Part shown: piece after piece, positions 16,046-24,561 of the stretch
Position numbering within the stretch: the first letter of the stretch is position 1
Layout of the letters: each line of letters begins with the position of its first letter
Notes under the pieces: model-generated
What the model was told of the DNA's origin: nothing
Databases searched by the model: none
Seen by the model: only the letters and a program-made list of their open reading frames with translations
Program-made: the position numbers and the translations under genes
Origin: VXNE01 sp965248075
GTDB lineage: Bacteria > Pseudomonadota > Gammaproteobacteria > Pseudomonadales > Azotimanducaceae
Length of the DNA stretch: 64,000 bases
Assembly: GCA_965248075.1 (NCBI GenBank)
Contig: CBDFIL010000003.1
Span: 1,736,001-1,800,000 of the forward strand
Direction: 5' to 3'

Positions 16046-16891
16046 TCAGGCCCGGATCTGGCCCTCGTAGATCTGCGCCGCGGGCCCCGTCATGGTGACG
16101 CTCTCGCCCTCCCCGGGCCAATGGAGTTGCACTTCGCCGCCCCGCAGCGAAACGGTCACGCGGGACTCGAGCTGTGCCGTCAATCTGCCCACGACCATGG
16201 CCGCGCAGGCGCCGCTGCCGCAGGCGCGAGTCTCCCCGGCGCCGCGTTCGAAGACCCGAAGCCGCGCGAAGTCCGGCTCGACGATCTGCAGGAACCCCAC
16301 GTTTACGCCTTCCGGGAAGGCTTCCGAGGCCTGTACCTGCACCCCGAGCCGCTTGACCGGCGCGTTGACGATGTCATCGACCTCGATGACCGCGTGCGGA
16401 TTGCCGATCGATACCGGCGCGACCACAACCTCCCCGTCCGCCACCGGAAGCCGGTAACGCACGCCATCCGCCAACGCTTCCGCCAGCTCCGGACGAAACG
16501 GAACGTCCCCCGGTCCCACCCCGGGTGTGCCCATGTCAACCTCCACACGATCGTCCTCGAGCATCCGCGTGCGCACCAACCCGCTCGACGTCTCGAGGGT
16601 CAGGCCCTGCTTCACCGACAGGCCGTGGTCGCGGACGAACTTCGCGAAACACCGGGCGCCGTTGCCGCACTGTTCGGCTTGTGTCCCGTCCCGGTTGAAG
16701 ATCCGGTAGCGGAAGTCCGCCGTCGGGTCGGACGGGGGCAGCACCGCGAGCAACTGGTCGAAGCCGACGCCTGTGCGCCGGTCGCTCCAGCGTTTGATGC
16801 GGTCCGCCGTCAACTCCACGTTCTGCGTGACGAGATCGAGCACCATGAAGTCGTTGCCGATGCCGTGCATCTTTGCGAAACGCAACTTCAT
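16046..16891 (-). CDS. dapF: diaminopimelate epimerase
   Basis: 281 residues. Catalytic cysteines are in EQCGNGARC and ETRACGSGACA, the two-base racemase signature, with FAKMHGIGNDFMVLD at the N-terminus. It converts LL- to meso-diaminopimelate for peptidoglycan and lysine. Its ATG overlaps the lysA stop (ATGA), so both steps of late lysine synthesis are coupled in one operon: lptM-lysA-dapF. Confidence 0.97.
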   Translation of the reverse strand: MKLRFAKMHGIGNDFMVLDLVTQNVELTADRIKRWSDRRTGVGFDQLLAVLPPSDPTADFRYRIFNRDGTQAEQCGNGARCFAKFVRDHGLSVKQGLTLETSSGLVRTRMLEDDRVEVDMGTPGVGPGDVPFRPELAEALADGVRYRLPVADGEVVVAPVSIGNPHAVIEVDDIVNAPVKRLGVQVQASEAFPEGVNVGFLQIVEPDFARLRVFERGAGETRACGSGACAAMVVGRLTAQLESRVTVSLRGGEVQLHWPGEGESVTMTGPAAQIYEGQIRA

Positions 16892-18153
16892 GGCGCTGTT
16901 TCTGTTTCTGTCGTCAGAGTCTCGAGTGCCAACTGATCGCCCACGGTCTCGCGGCGCCGGACCACGCGGAAGTCGCCACCGGAAACCAGCACCTCCGCCG
17001 CGCGGCCGCGCCCGTTGTAGTTGGAGCTCAACACCATGCCGTAGGCGCCCGCACCGCACACCGCGAGCACCGATCCCTCCTCGATGGCGAGCTGTCGGTC
17101 CAGGGCCAGGAAGTCGCCCGTTTCGCAGACCGGACCGACGACATCCCACCGTCGCGGCGCCGCGTTCCCCGCGACGACGGCCTCTACGTGGTGGTGTGCT
17201 TCGTAGAGCGCGGGGCGAATGAGGTCGTTCATCGCCGCATCCACCACGGCGAAATTCCTGGTCCCCGCCCCGGTGTCGGGCTTCAGATACTCCACCCGCG
17301 TGAGCAGCACGCCCGCATCGGCGACGAGATAGCGTCCGGGTTCGACGAGCAGCTCCATGCCGCGCGCGAACACGCTCGCCGCGACTTCCCGCCCATACGC
17401 CTCGACGTCGAACGCCGCTTCGTCGGCGTAGCGCACGCCGAAACCGCCGCCGAGGTCCATGTGCGCGACCTCGATGCCTTCCGCAGCCAGGCTGTCGACG
17501 ATGCGGAACAGCCGGTCCCGCGCCGCCGCATAGGGCTCTAGCGCCACGATCTGCGATCCGATGTGACAGTCGATGCCGCGTACTTCCAGCACCTCCGAGG
17601 CCGCGGCGTGGCGGTACAGATCCATCGCCACGTCCTCCGGCACGCCGAACTTGTTTTCCTTGCGCCCCGTCGAGATGTACCGGTGCGTCTGCGCGTCGAC
17701 GTCGGGATTGACCCGTATGGAGACAGGAGCCACGCGGGACAGGAGCCGCGCGCGCGCCTCGAGCCGCGCCAGTTCCGGAGCGCTCTCCACGTTGAAGCAG
17801 CCGATCCCGACCTTGAGGGCGAAATCGATCTCCGCGACGGATTTGCCGACGCCGGAGAACACGACATCCCCGGGCTCCCCGCCGGCGCGCAGTACCCGCT
17901 CGAGTTCACCGCCGGATACGATATCGAACCCGGCGCCGAGTTCCTTCATCAGCGCCAGGATCGCCAGGTTGCCGTTGGCCTTGACCGCATAGCAGATGCG
18001 CGCCAGCCCCGGCTGCAAGGCTTCGGACACACGCCGAAAACGGTCCTCGATCGCAGCCCTCGAATAGACGTAGGCCGGCGTGCCGACCGCATCCGCGATG
18101 GCGGTCAGGGGGACATCTTCGATCCCGAGGACATTGTCGATGCGACCAAACAT
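16888..18153 (-). CDS. lysA: diaminopimelate decarboxylase
   Basis: 421 residues, a fold-III PLP enzyme. PLP Lys is in CYAVKANGN; HIGSQ, DLGGGFGV and EPGRYLVADAG are active-site blocks; VCGAGAYGMVLSSNYNGR carries the C-terminal Tyr. It decarboxylates meso-diaminopimelate to lysine. The ATG at 18151-18153 gives the usual MFGRIDNVLGIEDVPL start and lies inside the end of the small lipoprotein gene lptM; it overlaps dapF by 4 bases downstream. Confidence 0.97.
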   Translation of the reverse strand: MFGRIDNVLGIEDVPLTAIADAVGTPAYVYSRAAIEDRFRRVSEALQPGLARICYAVKANGNLAILALMKELGAGFDIVSGGELERVLRAGGEPGDVVFSGVGKSVAEIDFALKVGIGCFNVESAPELARLEARARLLSRVAPVSIRVNPDVDAQTHRYISTGRKENKFGVPEDVAMDLYRHAAASEVLEVRGIDCHIGSQIVALEPYAAARDRLFRIVDSLAAEGIEVAHMDLGGGFGVRYADEAAFDVEAYGREVAASVFARGMELLVEPGRYLVADAGVLLTRVEYLKPDTGAGTRNFAVVDAAMNDLIRPALYEAHHHVEAVVAGNAAPRRWDVVGPVCETGDFLALDRQLAIEEGSVLAVCGAGAYGMVLSSNYNGRGRAAEVLVSGGDFRVVRRRETVGDQLALETLTTETETAP

Positions 18154-18248
18154 GCTGTGCCTGTCGTAGGGTCCGGGAGGTAGAGTGGCCCCTTGTGCCC
18201 GCACGTCGCCGCCATCGCGCACCACGCCGCCACAACCACCCAACGCAT
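18105..18248 (-). CDS. lptM: small LptM/LppL-type lipoprotein
   Basis: 47 residues. A hydrophobic signal MRWVVVAAWCAMAATC ends in the lipid-attachment Cys16, followed by GHKGPLYLPD, the defining CG-x-KGPLY-x-P block of LptM (YifL), which assists disulfide maturation of LptD in the outer-membrane LPS translocon. The last 16 codons overlap the start of lysA in another frame. The lptM-lysA-dapF order is the usual pseudomonad-type arrangement (E. coli has yifL-dapF). Confidence 0.85.
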   Translation of the reverse strand: MRWVVVAAWCAMAATCGHKGPLYLPDPTTGTACLVASTMSSGSKMSP

Positions 18249-18329
18249 ACGTAACACTCCGTCCCGGATCGCGTAAGCCGCGCAGTATAGCGTCCCGTCG
18301 GCCGTCCGGGCCGGCCCCGCGGGCGGCGA

Positions 18330-19709
18330 TCAGATGCGGCGGCGCGCGGCCGCGGCGGCCGCGCGTACGCGCTCCGGCGCGGTCCCGCCAGGGTGATCCC
18401 GCGCGGCCAGCGATCCCTCGAGCGATAGCACGCCGTATACGTCCTCCCCGATCGAACCGTGGAAGCCGCGCAGATCCGCGAGGGGCACTTCCGACAGGGC
18501 GATGCGGCGTTCCTGCGCATGGCGGACCACACGTCCTACCGTGTCGTAGGCGTCCCGAAACGGGAGGCCCCGCTTCACCAGGTAGTCCGCAAGATCCGTC
18601 GCCGTGGCGTAGCCGAGCTCCGCGGCTCGCCGCATCGCAACTGTGTCCGGACGCATCGCGGCGACGATGTCGCGCATGGCCGCAAGGCACGCCCGCAGGG
18701 TGTCCGCGGTGTCGAAAACCGGTTCCTTGTCCTCCTGGTTGTCGCGGTTGTACGCGAGCGGCTGACCCTTCATCAGCAGCAGGAGCCCCATCAGGTGCCC
18801 GACGACCCGGCCGGCCTTCCCACGGACCAGTTCCGGCACATCCGGGTTCTTCTTCTGCGGCATGATGCTCGATCCGGTGCAGAACGCATCCGGCAGCTCG
18901 ATGAAACCGAACTGCTGCGACGTCCAGAGCACCAGTTCCTCGCACCAGCGCGACAGGTGTACCGCGCAAAGAGACGCGGCCGCACAGAACTCGATCGCAA
19001 AGTCGCGGTCGCTGACCGCATCGAGGGAATTCGCGGCGATGCCCTCGAAGCCGAGCGCCGCCGCCGTGACCGACCGGTCGATCGGAAACGTGGTCCCCGC
19101 GAGCGCCGCGGCCCCGAGGGGCGAGACGTTGAGCCGGGTCCGGCAGTCGGAGAACCGCGCGCGGTCGCGGTGGGCCATCTCGAACCACGCGAGCAGGTGG
19201 TGGCCGAACGTCACCGGCTGCGCCGTTTGCAGGTGGGTAAAGCCAGGCATCGGGTCGGCCGCATGGCGTTCCGCGAGGTCCACGAGACCGGCCATGAGTT
19301 CGTCGAGCAGGCCGGCGATGGCGTCCACCTCGTCGCGCAGATAGAGGCGCAGGTCGGTCGCGACCTGGTCGTTGCGCGAGCGGCCGGTGTGGAGCTTCTT
19401 GCCGGCCTCTCCGATGCGCTCGGTGAGCCGTGCCTCGATGTTCATATGGACGTCTTCGAGGGCATCCGACCACTCGAAGTCGCCCGCCTCGATTTCCTCG
19501 CCAAGCGCTTCGAGACCCGCCACGATGGCCGCGCGCTCGTCCTCCGTGAGTACCCCCGCACCGGCCAGCATCTCGGCATGGGCGATCGACCCCCGCAGGT
19601 CGTACCGGTACAGGCGGCGGTCGAAGGCGACGGACGCCGTGAACTGCTCCACGCCGGCATCCGTGCGCTCGTCGAACCGGCCGCGCAGCAGCTTGTCTTT
19701 CTCGGCCAT
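18330..19709 (-). CDS. argH: argininosuccinate lyase
   Basis: 459 residues. Fumarase/aspartase superfamily signature GSSIMPQKKNPD with the flexible catalytic Ser loop; LHTGRSRNDQVATDLRLYL and PGFTHLQTAQPVTFGHHLL are the other two conserved regions. It cleaves argininosuccinate to arginine and fumarate. It is divergent from hemC across a 99-base gap, the classical argH/hemC neighbourhood (in pseudomonads with algZR between). argG lies separately at 39251. Confidence 0.97.
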   Translation of the reverse strand: MAEKDKLLRGRFDERTDAGVEQFTASVAFDRRLYRYDLRGSIAHAEMLAGAGVLTEDERAAIVAGLEALGEEIEAGDFEWSDALEDVHMNIEARLTERIGEAGKKLHTGRSRNDQVATDLRLYLRDEVDAIAGLLDELMAGLVDLAERHAADPMPGFTHLQTAQPVTFGHHLLAWFEMAHRDRARFSDCRTRLNVSPLGAAALAGTTFPIDRSVTAAALGFEGIAANSLDAVSDRDFAIEFCAAASLCAVHLSRWCEELVLWTSQQFGFIELPDAFCTGSSIMPQKKNPDVPELVRGKAGRVVGHLMGLLLLMKGQPLAYNRDNQEDKEPVFDTADTLRACLAAMRDIVAAMRPDTVAMRRAAELGYATATDLADYLVKRGLPFRDAYDTVGRVVRHAQERRIALSEVPLADLRGFHGSIGEDVYGVLSLEGSLAARDHPGGTAPERVRAAAAAARRRI

Positions 19710-19808
19710 GGGCAGCTTCGCTCAAGTCCCCTGGGATGCGCTCCGTCATATACTGGCACTTTCGGCATCGATGCTCCAAGCGTCCGCGGGGACATCCCGC
19801 ACCGTCCC

Positions 19809-20762
19809 ATGGCACGACCCTCTCCCGACCGCGGAACATCTGCCGGTCCCGCCGCCGCGGGCACGCCCCTGCACGTGCGCATCGCAACCCGTGCGAGTCC
19901 GCTCGCGCTGTGGCAGGCGGAGCGCGCCAGGTCCCTGATCGAGCGGGCCGGCGACACCACCGCGGAGCTCGTTCCCATGACCACCGAAGGGGACCGCAAG
20001 CGCCAGACGCCCCTGGCCGAGTCCGGTGGCAAGGGGCTGTTCGTGAAGGAGCTCGAAGCCGCGCTGTCCGAGGGACGGGCGGACATCGCCATCCACAGCA
20101 TGAAGGACGTGCCGTCGCAACTGCCCCCGGGATTCGCCATCACCACCCTCGGCGCGCGCGCCGACCCCCGGGATGCGCTCGTGGCGGGCAAACTGACCTT
20201 CGACACGCTGCCGGACGGGGCACGGGTGGGTTCCTCGAGCCCGCGCCGGTGCGCGCAAATCCTGTTCGCGCGACCGGATCTCGTGACCGTTCCCGTCCGC
20301 GGCAACGTCGGTACGCGCCTCGCGAAGCTCGCGGACGGCGACATCGACGCTCTCATCCTCGCCTGCGCCGGCCTCGACCGGCTTGGGCAAGCCGAGCACA
20401 TCAGCCAACGTCTCGACATCGAACTCTGCGTTCCGGCGCCCGGCCAGGGCGCGCTCGCCGCCGAGTACCCGGAGAGTCAGCGGCATCTCGCCGGGCTCCT
20501 TGCCGCATGCGTCGACCCGGAGACGCAGTCCACGGTGACCGCCGAGCGCGCGCTCACCACGGCCCTCGGCGCGGATTGCACGATGCCCCTCGGCGCGTAC
20601 GCGACCCTCCACCAGGGTATCGTCACGCTACGCACCGTGTTGCTCGCACCGGATGGCGAACAGGCATTCCGCGTCACCGAGACCGGTACCGACCCGCTGG
20701 AGCTCGGCGAACGGGTAGCGGACGCGCTCCTGCGGCTCGGCGCCATGGCGTCTCTTCGTTAG
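19809..20762 (+). CDS. hemC: hydroxymethylbilane synthase (porphobilinogen deaminase)
   Basis: 317 residues from ATG 19809; the first 20 residues are a non-conserved Pro/Ala extension before LHVRIATRASPLALWQAE. It shows GGKGLFVKELE, IHSMKDVPSQLP, VGSSSPRR and PAPGQGALAAE. The dipyrromethane-cofactor Cys lies in GADCTMPLGAYA. It polymerises four porphobilinogens. hemD normally follows immediately, but here a 2-kb insertion lies between them. Confidence 0.97.
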   Translation: MARPSPDRGTSAGPAAAGTPLHVRIATRASPLALWQAERARSLIERAGDTTAELVPMTTEGDRKRQTPLAESGGKGLFVKELEAALSEGRADIAIHSMKDVPSQLPPGFAITTLGARADPRDALVAGKLTFDTLPDGARVGSSSPRRCAQILFARPDLVTVPVRGNVGTRLAKLADGDIDALILACAGLDRLGQAEHISQRLDIELCVPAPGQGALAAEYPESQRHLAGLLAACVDPETQSTVTAERALTTALGADCTMPLGAYATLHQGIVTLRTVLLAPDGEQAFRVTETGTDPLELGERVADALLRLGAMASLR

Positions 20763-21012
20763 TGCCCCGGGACCTGGTAGAGGATGACCGCCCGGGACAC
20801 TTCTTCGATCAGCGCTTCTACTCCGGTGCGTTGCTGAGCGAAGAGCACTGCTGGCGGTGATGGTCTACGTGGATCTCAATCCGGTGCGCGCAGGCGAGGT
20901 GCGCGAGCTGATCGAGTGCCACGGCACTTCCACTGGCGAGCTGCAGAGCGCGGTCAGGGACACCCACTCCGCAGGGGGAACCGTCGCGGTGTCGGCCCGT
21001 AGCGCCCCATAG
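20762..21012 (+). pseudogene. REP-associated (IS200-like, RAYT) tyrosine transposase remnant
   Basis: Only the C-terminal part survives, in two frames. Frame one reads FFDQRFYSGALLSEE up to about 20844. Frame two, from 20845, reads ALLAVMVYVDLNPVRAGEVRELIE and stops at 21012. The RF-x-S-x-ALL...YVDLNPVRAG block is diagnostic of Y1 transposases of the RAYT/TnpA-REP type. The N-terminal catalytic HUH and Tyr region is absent. It begins on the hemC stop codon, in the insertion that splits hemC from hemD. Confidence 0.7.
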
Positions 21013-21075
21013 CCGATCCGGCACTCGCTCGCGAACTCGCTACGCGCCAGCGCGCCTCCGGCCCAGCCACGCCGT

Positions 21076-21135
21076 CCTTGCATGGAAGTTGCACCGGCGG
21101 TCACTTCGTTCCCTTGGCGCGACTTTCATGCAAGG
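21076..21135 (+). repeat. imperfect 17-bp inverted repeat next to the RAYT remnant
   Basis: CCTTGCATGGAAGTTGC (21076-21092) pairs with GCGACTTTCATGCAAGG (21119-21135), 15 of 17 positions, with a 26-base loop. It may be part of the element that carried the RAYT. The 218 bases 21013-21230 hold no gene I can support. Confidence 0.6.
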
Positions 21136-21230
21136 TGTCTCGGTGAAGCCTCTCGCCGAGCCCACGGTGGGTGTCCCCTGCAGAGCCATACGCTCCGTTG
21201 GGGGGGAGCCTCTTGGCTCGCTAACATTCC

Positions 21231-22409
21231 TCATGGTTGTGGCATGACCCGTTTCAAGAAGTCGTCGAAGAGCGGCACAGTGAACGCCGTGTCGCCATGG
21301 GCGGGGCTGTAGATCATTCCCTTGGCGATGAGCGAGTTGCGCGTGGGAGCGACCGAAGTGACCTTCCGATCCAGGACTTGGGCGATATCGCCAGATCGGT
21401 GGGGCCCGGGCCCGAGTTCGGCCATAGCACGCATGTAGCGTTTTTGGCTCGGCGTCAGCCGATCAAAGCGGACGCGGAAGAAGCTCGCGTCCAGCTCGGC
21501 AAGCGCCTGATCTGTCGCGCGTTGCGCGTCGTGGAGTTCAATCGGGGAAGCATCGGCAACGTCCCAGCTGTGTTTCCCCCATTCCTGGAGGAAATAGGGA
21601 TAGCCATTCGTCTGGAGAAGAATCTCGGAGATTGCGTCGGCGTGGAAGGCGACACCCTCCTTGGATGCAGGCACGATCAGGGCATCGCGGGCGTCGTCGT
21701 TGTCGAGTCGATCGACGGATGCAAATTCGAAGAGTCGCTCTGCGTAGGACTTGGCGTCGCCAGTCCGCCCGACCAGCTGGGGCAGTCCCGCCGCTACCAT
21801 CGTGATCGGCAACTGCTCCTGGCTAACGCTATGGAGCGCAGCAATCAGTGCGGCGAGTTGCTCTTCCGGCACGTACTGCAATTCATCGATGAAAAGCACG
21901 ATGGCCGTGGCGCGCTCGGCAGCGGCTTTCCCGAGGGTCAAAAGGAGATCCGTGAGGTCCGTGTCGAGGTCGCTGCTGTCAGCCAACCCCGTTTCGGGAC
22001 CGACATCAATGCTGAATTCAATGTCCTGGTATTTGACCTTTAGGGCCTTTGCGAACCCCGCCAGCGCCCTCATGCCCCTCAACAAACTGTCTTTGAGCAC
22101 TTCGCCACGGCTCAACCGCAGGAGCGTTGCCCGCAGCGCCGGAATCAGCAAGGCTGGTAGGGACCGCTCCTCAGGAGCCTCCACCTTGACGCTAGCGATG
22201 CCGCGCACCTCGGCGTCCAAGCGGATGCGGTTGAGCAGGACAGTCTTGCCGACCCCGCGCAACCCATAGAGAATGAAGCTCCGAGCCGATCTCCCGGCAC
22301 GAATGCGATCCAACGCCACAGCGGCACGTTCGATCAACTCGTCGCGCCCTGCAAGTTCAGGCGGGGGCGTGCCAGCGCCAGGCGAGTAGGGATTCTGCCT
22401 GGGATTCAC
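21231..22409 (-). CDS. orphan AAA ATPase (STAND/ORC-like ATP-binding protein)
   Basis: 392 residues. Walker A is YGLRGVGKTVLL (about residue 50), Walker B AIVLFIDELQYV, then a sensor-like VAAGLPQL and a C-terminal winged-helix stretch (SQKRYMRAMAEL, RSGDIAQVLDRK). It resembles stand-alone archaeal-type/ORC-like ATPases annotated simply as ATP-binding proteins, many of which travel with mobile or defence DNA. It lies inside the insertion between hemC and hemD, on the opposite strand, in less GC-rich sequence and with an AT-rich upstream region, all suggesting acquisition. No partner gene is adjacent; function unknown. Confidence 0.7.
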   Translation of the reverse strand: MNPRQNPYSPGAGTPPPELAGRDELIERAAVALDRIRAGRSARSFILYGLRGVGKTVLLNRIRLDAEVRGIASVKVEAPEERSLPALLIPALRATLLRLSRGEVLKDSLLRGMRALAGFAKALKVKYQDIEFSIDVGPETGLADSSDLDTDLTDLLLTLGKAAAERATAIVLFIDELQYVPEEQLAALIAALHSVSQEQLPITMVAAGLPQLVGRTGDAKSYAERLFEFASVDRLDNDDARDALIVPASKEGVAFHADAISEILLQTNGYPYFLQEWGKHSWDVADASPIELHDAQRATDQALAELDASFFRVRFDRLTPSQKRYMRAMAELGPGPHRSGDIAQVLDRKVTSVAPTRNSLIAKGMIYSPAHGDTAFTVPLFDDFLKRVMPQP

Positions 22410-22530
22410 TTCAAGGTACCTTACCCAAGTTTTTCAAACTGAGATAATATGCCCTAAGATAGATAAGAATCACAACTGTTGACCTTCGACCGTTGACCTT
22501 CGACAGGAGCGTCACCAGGCGCACCTCCCC
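22410..22530. other. AT-rich upstream region of the orphan ATPase
   Basis: Clearly more AT-rich than its surroundings (for example ATAATATGCCCTAAGATAG on the plus strand), probably holding the ATPase promoter, though no clean -35/-10 pair with normal spacing stands out. A 14-bp near-perfect tandem (GTTGACCTTCGAC twice) lies at about 22478-22505. No gene seen. Confidence 0.4.
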
Positions 22531-22684
22531 TAGCCCGCATTTCTCACCAGGCCGCTTGTCGCGTCAAAAAGCTCTTGGGTTTCACGAAGTTGACCGCGAT
22601 GTCGACGATCGTGCCGATTGCGGACTGCGCTGGCCGCGCCCTCGCGGGTCGATCATCACGGCCCCTGGTGAGAAATGCGGGCTA
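22531..22684 (+). mobile_element. miniature inverted-repeat element, short copy (154 bp)
   Basis: Perfect 21-bp terminal inverted repeats starting TAGCCCGCATTTCTCACCAG at 22531-22551 and its complement at 22664-22684. The interior matches the end of the longer copy at 26608-26884 in reverse orientation, with about 125 bases deleted. It has no coding capacity. It lies just upstream of hemD. The parental transposon family is not identified; IS1380-like ends are a possibility I could not test. Confidence 0.85.
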
Positions 22685-22790
22685 GCGGTATGGCCTCGAC
22701 CGCGCAATCCAACGCCTCTGAGAGGGGACAACCACGCGCCGCATTAGAATGCGACTCAACTGGCAATTCGAATTCTGCTCAAGGAATCTA

Positions 22791-23468
22791 GTGCGCGTCT
22801 GGATCACCCGCACCGAACCCGGTGCCACCCGCCTCGGGGCCGCCCTCGAGGCAGCCGGGCACACCGCGTGGGTGCGTCCCGTGCTACGTATCGAGGCGTT
22901 GCGGAGCTCTCCGCCGCCGGGGCCGTTCGACCTGACGATCTTCCTCTCGGAGCATGCCGTGCATGCCGCCTGCGCGAATGGATGGCGGGAGACGCCCGCC
23001 CTCGCCATCGGTCCCGGCACCCGGGCGGCGCTCCGGACACTCGGCGTGCCGGCCGCGACGCCGCAAGTCGCGACCTCGGAGGGCATCGTCGACTTCCTGG
23101 CATCCGCTCCGCCGTCCCGAGCCCTGCTTGCAGCGGGCGAGGGCGGACGCGATGTGCTCGGTCCCCTCCTGAAGGAGCGCGGCGTCGCGGTCGTGCAATG
23201 GGCGCTGTACCGCCGCGTGGCCCTATCCGGGCCGTTGCCGGACTCGCAACAGGTCGACACGATCGTTGCCGCCAGCGAGGCCGGATTGCGGGTAGCCGCG
23301 GACATGTGGTTTGCTACGGGGCGCAACGCCGCGATCCCCGTGATCGCTCCTTCCGCCCGTGTTGCCGAAGCTGCCGGCGCCGTCGGCTTCACGCGGGTTC
23401 TCGTCAGCCCGGGCGCCGGTGCGCAAGCGACGGTAGCGACGCTGGAACGGGTCGCCACCGGGAGATGA
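22791..23468 (+). CDS. hemD: uroporphyrinogen-III synthase
   Basis: 225 residues from GTG 22791; the upstream ATG at 22749 would add 14 residues without similarity. The family is poorly conserved, but VRVWITRTEPGATRLGAALEAAGH at the start, FLSEHAVHAA, AIGPGTRAALRTLGV and the final lobe IAPSARVAEAAGAVGFTRVLVSPG fit HemD. Position before hemX and hemY confirms it. It cyclises hydroxymethylbilane. Its separation from hemC by an insertion implies it needs its own promoter or read-through. Confidence 0.88.
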   Translation: MRVWITRTEPGATRLGAALEAAGHTAWVRPVLRIEALRSSPPPGPFDLTIFLSEHAVHAACANGWRETPALAIGPGTRAALRTLGVPAATPQVATSEGIVDFLASAPPSRALLAAGEGGRDVLGPLLKERGVAVVQWALYRRVALSGPLPDSQQVDTIVAASEAGLRVAADMWFATGRNAAIPVIAPSARVAEAAGAVGFTRVLVSPGAGAQATVATLERVATGR

Positions 23469-23472
23469 CGCC

Positions 23473-24561
23473 TTGAGCGAACAGGACCGCCCGCCACCCG
23501 AGGAACCGCCAGTGGCAGAGCAGCAACCGCGGCCGAAATCCCGAGCCGTGGCCACCACGCTGCTGGCGCTCCTCTCCCTCGCCGCCCTCGCCCTGGCCGG
23601 GTACGTCTTCTGGCGCGTGGAGTGGGCCAACCCCGTCGCCGCGGTCGAGGCCCGCTGGACGGACCGTTTCGCGACGTTACGCGCCGGTCTCGACGCAGAC
23701 AGGACCGACTCGGAAGCGGGCCTGGCGGCGCGGATCACCGAGCTCCACCAGGCAATCGAGCAACAGCGCGATGCGCTCGATGCCGCACGCACGGCGCTCG
23801 TCGAGGCGATCGCGGAAGGACGCCGCGCCGCACCCCCCGACGCGCGGGACTGGAAGGTCGCCGAAGTGGAGTACCTGCTCCGGGTCGCCAACAATCGTCT
23901 GCTCATGGAGCGCGATGCCGTGACGGCCGAACGTCTGCTCGGCGCCGCAGACAGCATCCTCGAAGAGCTCGACGACTACGCCTTCTTCGAAGTGCGAGCC
24001 TTGCTGGCGGAGGAGCGTCTTGCGCTGCGGGATACGAGCACGAGCAACGCGCAGACCCTGTTCCTGCGCCTGGAAGCCCTCAAGGACGGCCTCGGCGGGC
24101 TGCCAGGCCGGGTACCCGAGTACTTCGGCGCCCAGCAGGCAGACACCCCGGCCTCATCGGATCAGGATCCCCCGTCTCAATCCGCCTGGCAGGCCCTGCT
24201 CGACAGACTGTCGAGCCTCTACGAGTTCCGGACCCGCGATGGCATCGCGCCGCGTCCGTTGCTGCGTGCCGACGAAGGCGCCTGGCTTGAGTTCAACGTG
24301 CGACTCGCCCTGGAGCGCGCACAACTCGCCGCGTTGCGCCACGACCAGTTCCTCTACGGCGAGAGCCTGCAATCCGCGCGGGCGTTGATCGATGAACACC
24401 TCGACCCCGAGGGCGCCGCCGTGCAAGGCCTGCGGCAGGAAGTCGACGCGTTGCTGCAGTTCAACGTGGAAGCCCCGTTGCCCGACATCTCGAAGTCGCT
24501 GGCCCGCCTGCGCGCGTTGGCGCCGGCCGCTCTGACGCCGGCTCCGGAAGGCGATCCATGA
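23473..24561 (+). CDS. hemX: HemX, inner-membrane protein of the hem operon
   Basis: 362 residues with a TTG start 4 bases after hemD. A Pro/Glu-rich cytoplasmic N-terminus is followed by one transmembrane helix (about 25-45, ATTLLALLSLAALALAGYVF), then a periplasmic coiled coil and the family block WKVAEVEYLLRVANNRLLMERD. The biochemical role is unsettled; old annotations as a uroporphyrinogen methyltransferase are not supported by any SAM motif here. It overlaps hemY by 4 bases. Confidence 0.9.
   Translation: MSEQDRPPPEEPPVAEQQPRPKSRAVATTLLALLSLAALALAGYVFWRVEWANPVAAVEARWTDRFATLRAGLDADRTDSEAGLAARITELHQAIEQQRDALDAARTALVEAIAEGRRAAPPDARDWKVAEVEYLLRVANNRLLMERDAVTAERLLGAADSILEELDDYAFFEVRALLAEERLALRDTSTSNAQTLFLRLEALKDGLGGLPGRVPEYFGAQQADTPASSDQDPPSQSAWQALLDRLSSLYEFRTRDGIAPRPLLRADEGAWLEFNVRLALERAQLAALRHDQFLYGESLQSARALIDEHLDPEGAAVQGLRQEVDALLQFNVEAPLPDISKSLARLRALAPAALTPAPEGDP

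Noticed and set aside
16888..19887. A continuous 999-codon minus-strand frame joining an argH antisense-frame stretch to lysA
   Set aside because: Only the lysA part has protein character; argH is coded in a different frame of the same strand, and lysA has its own start at 18153.
23473..24561. HemX as a fused uroporphyrinogen-III methyltransferase
   Set aside because: No SAM-binding GxGPGD-type motif; only the membrane helix and coiled-coil HemX architecture is present.
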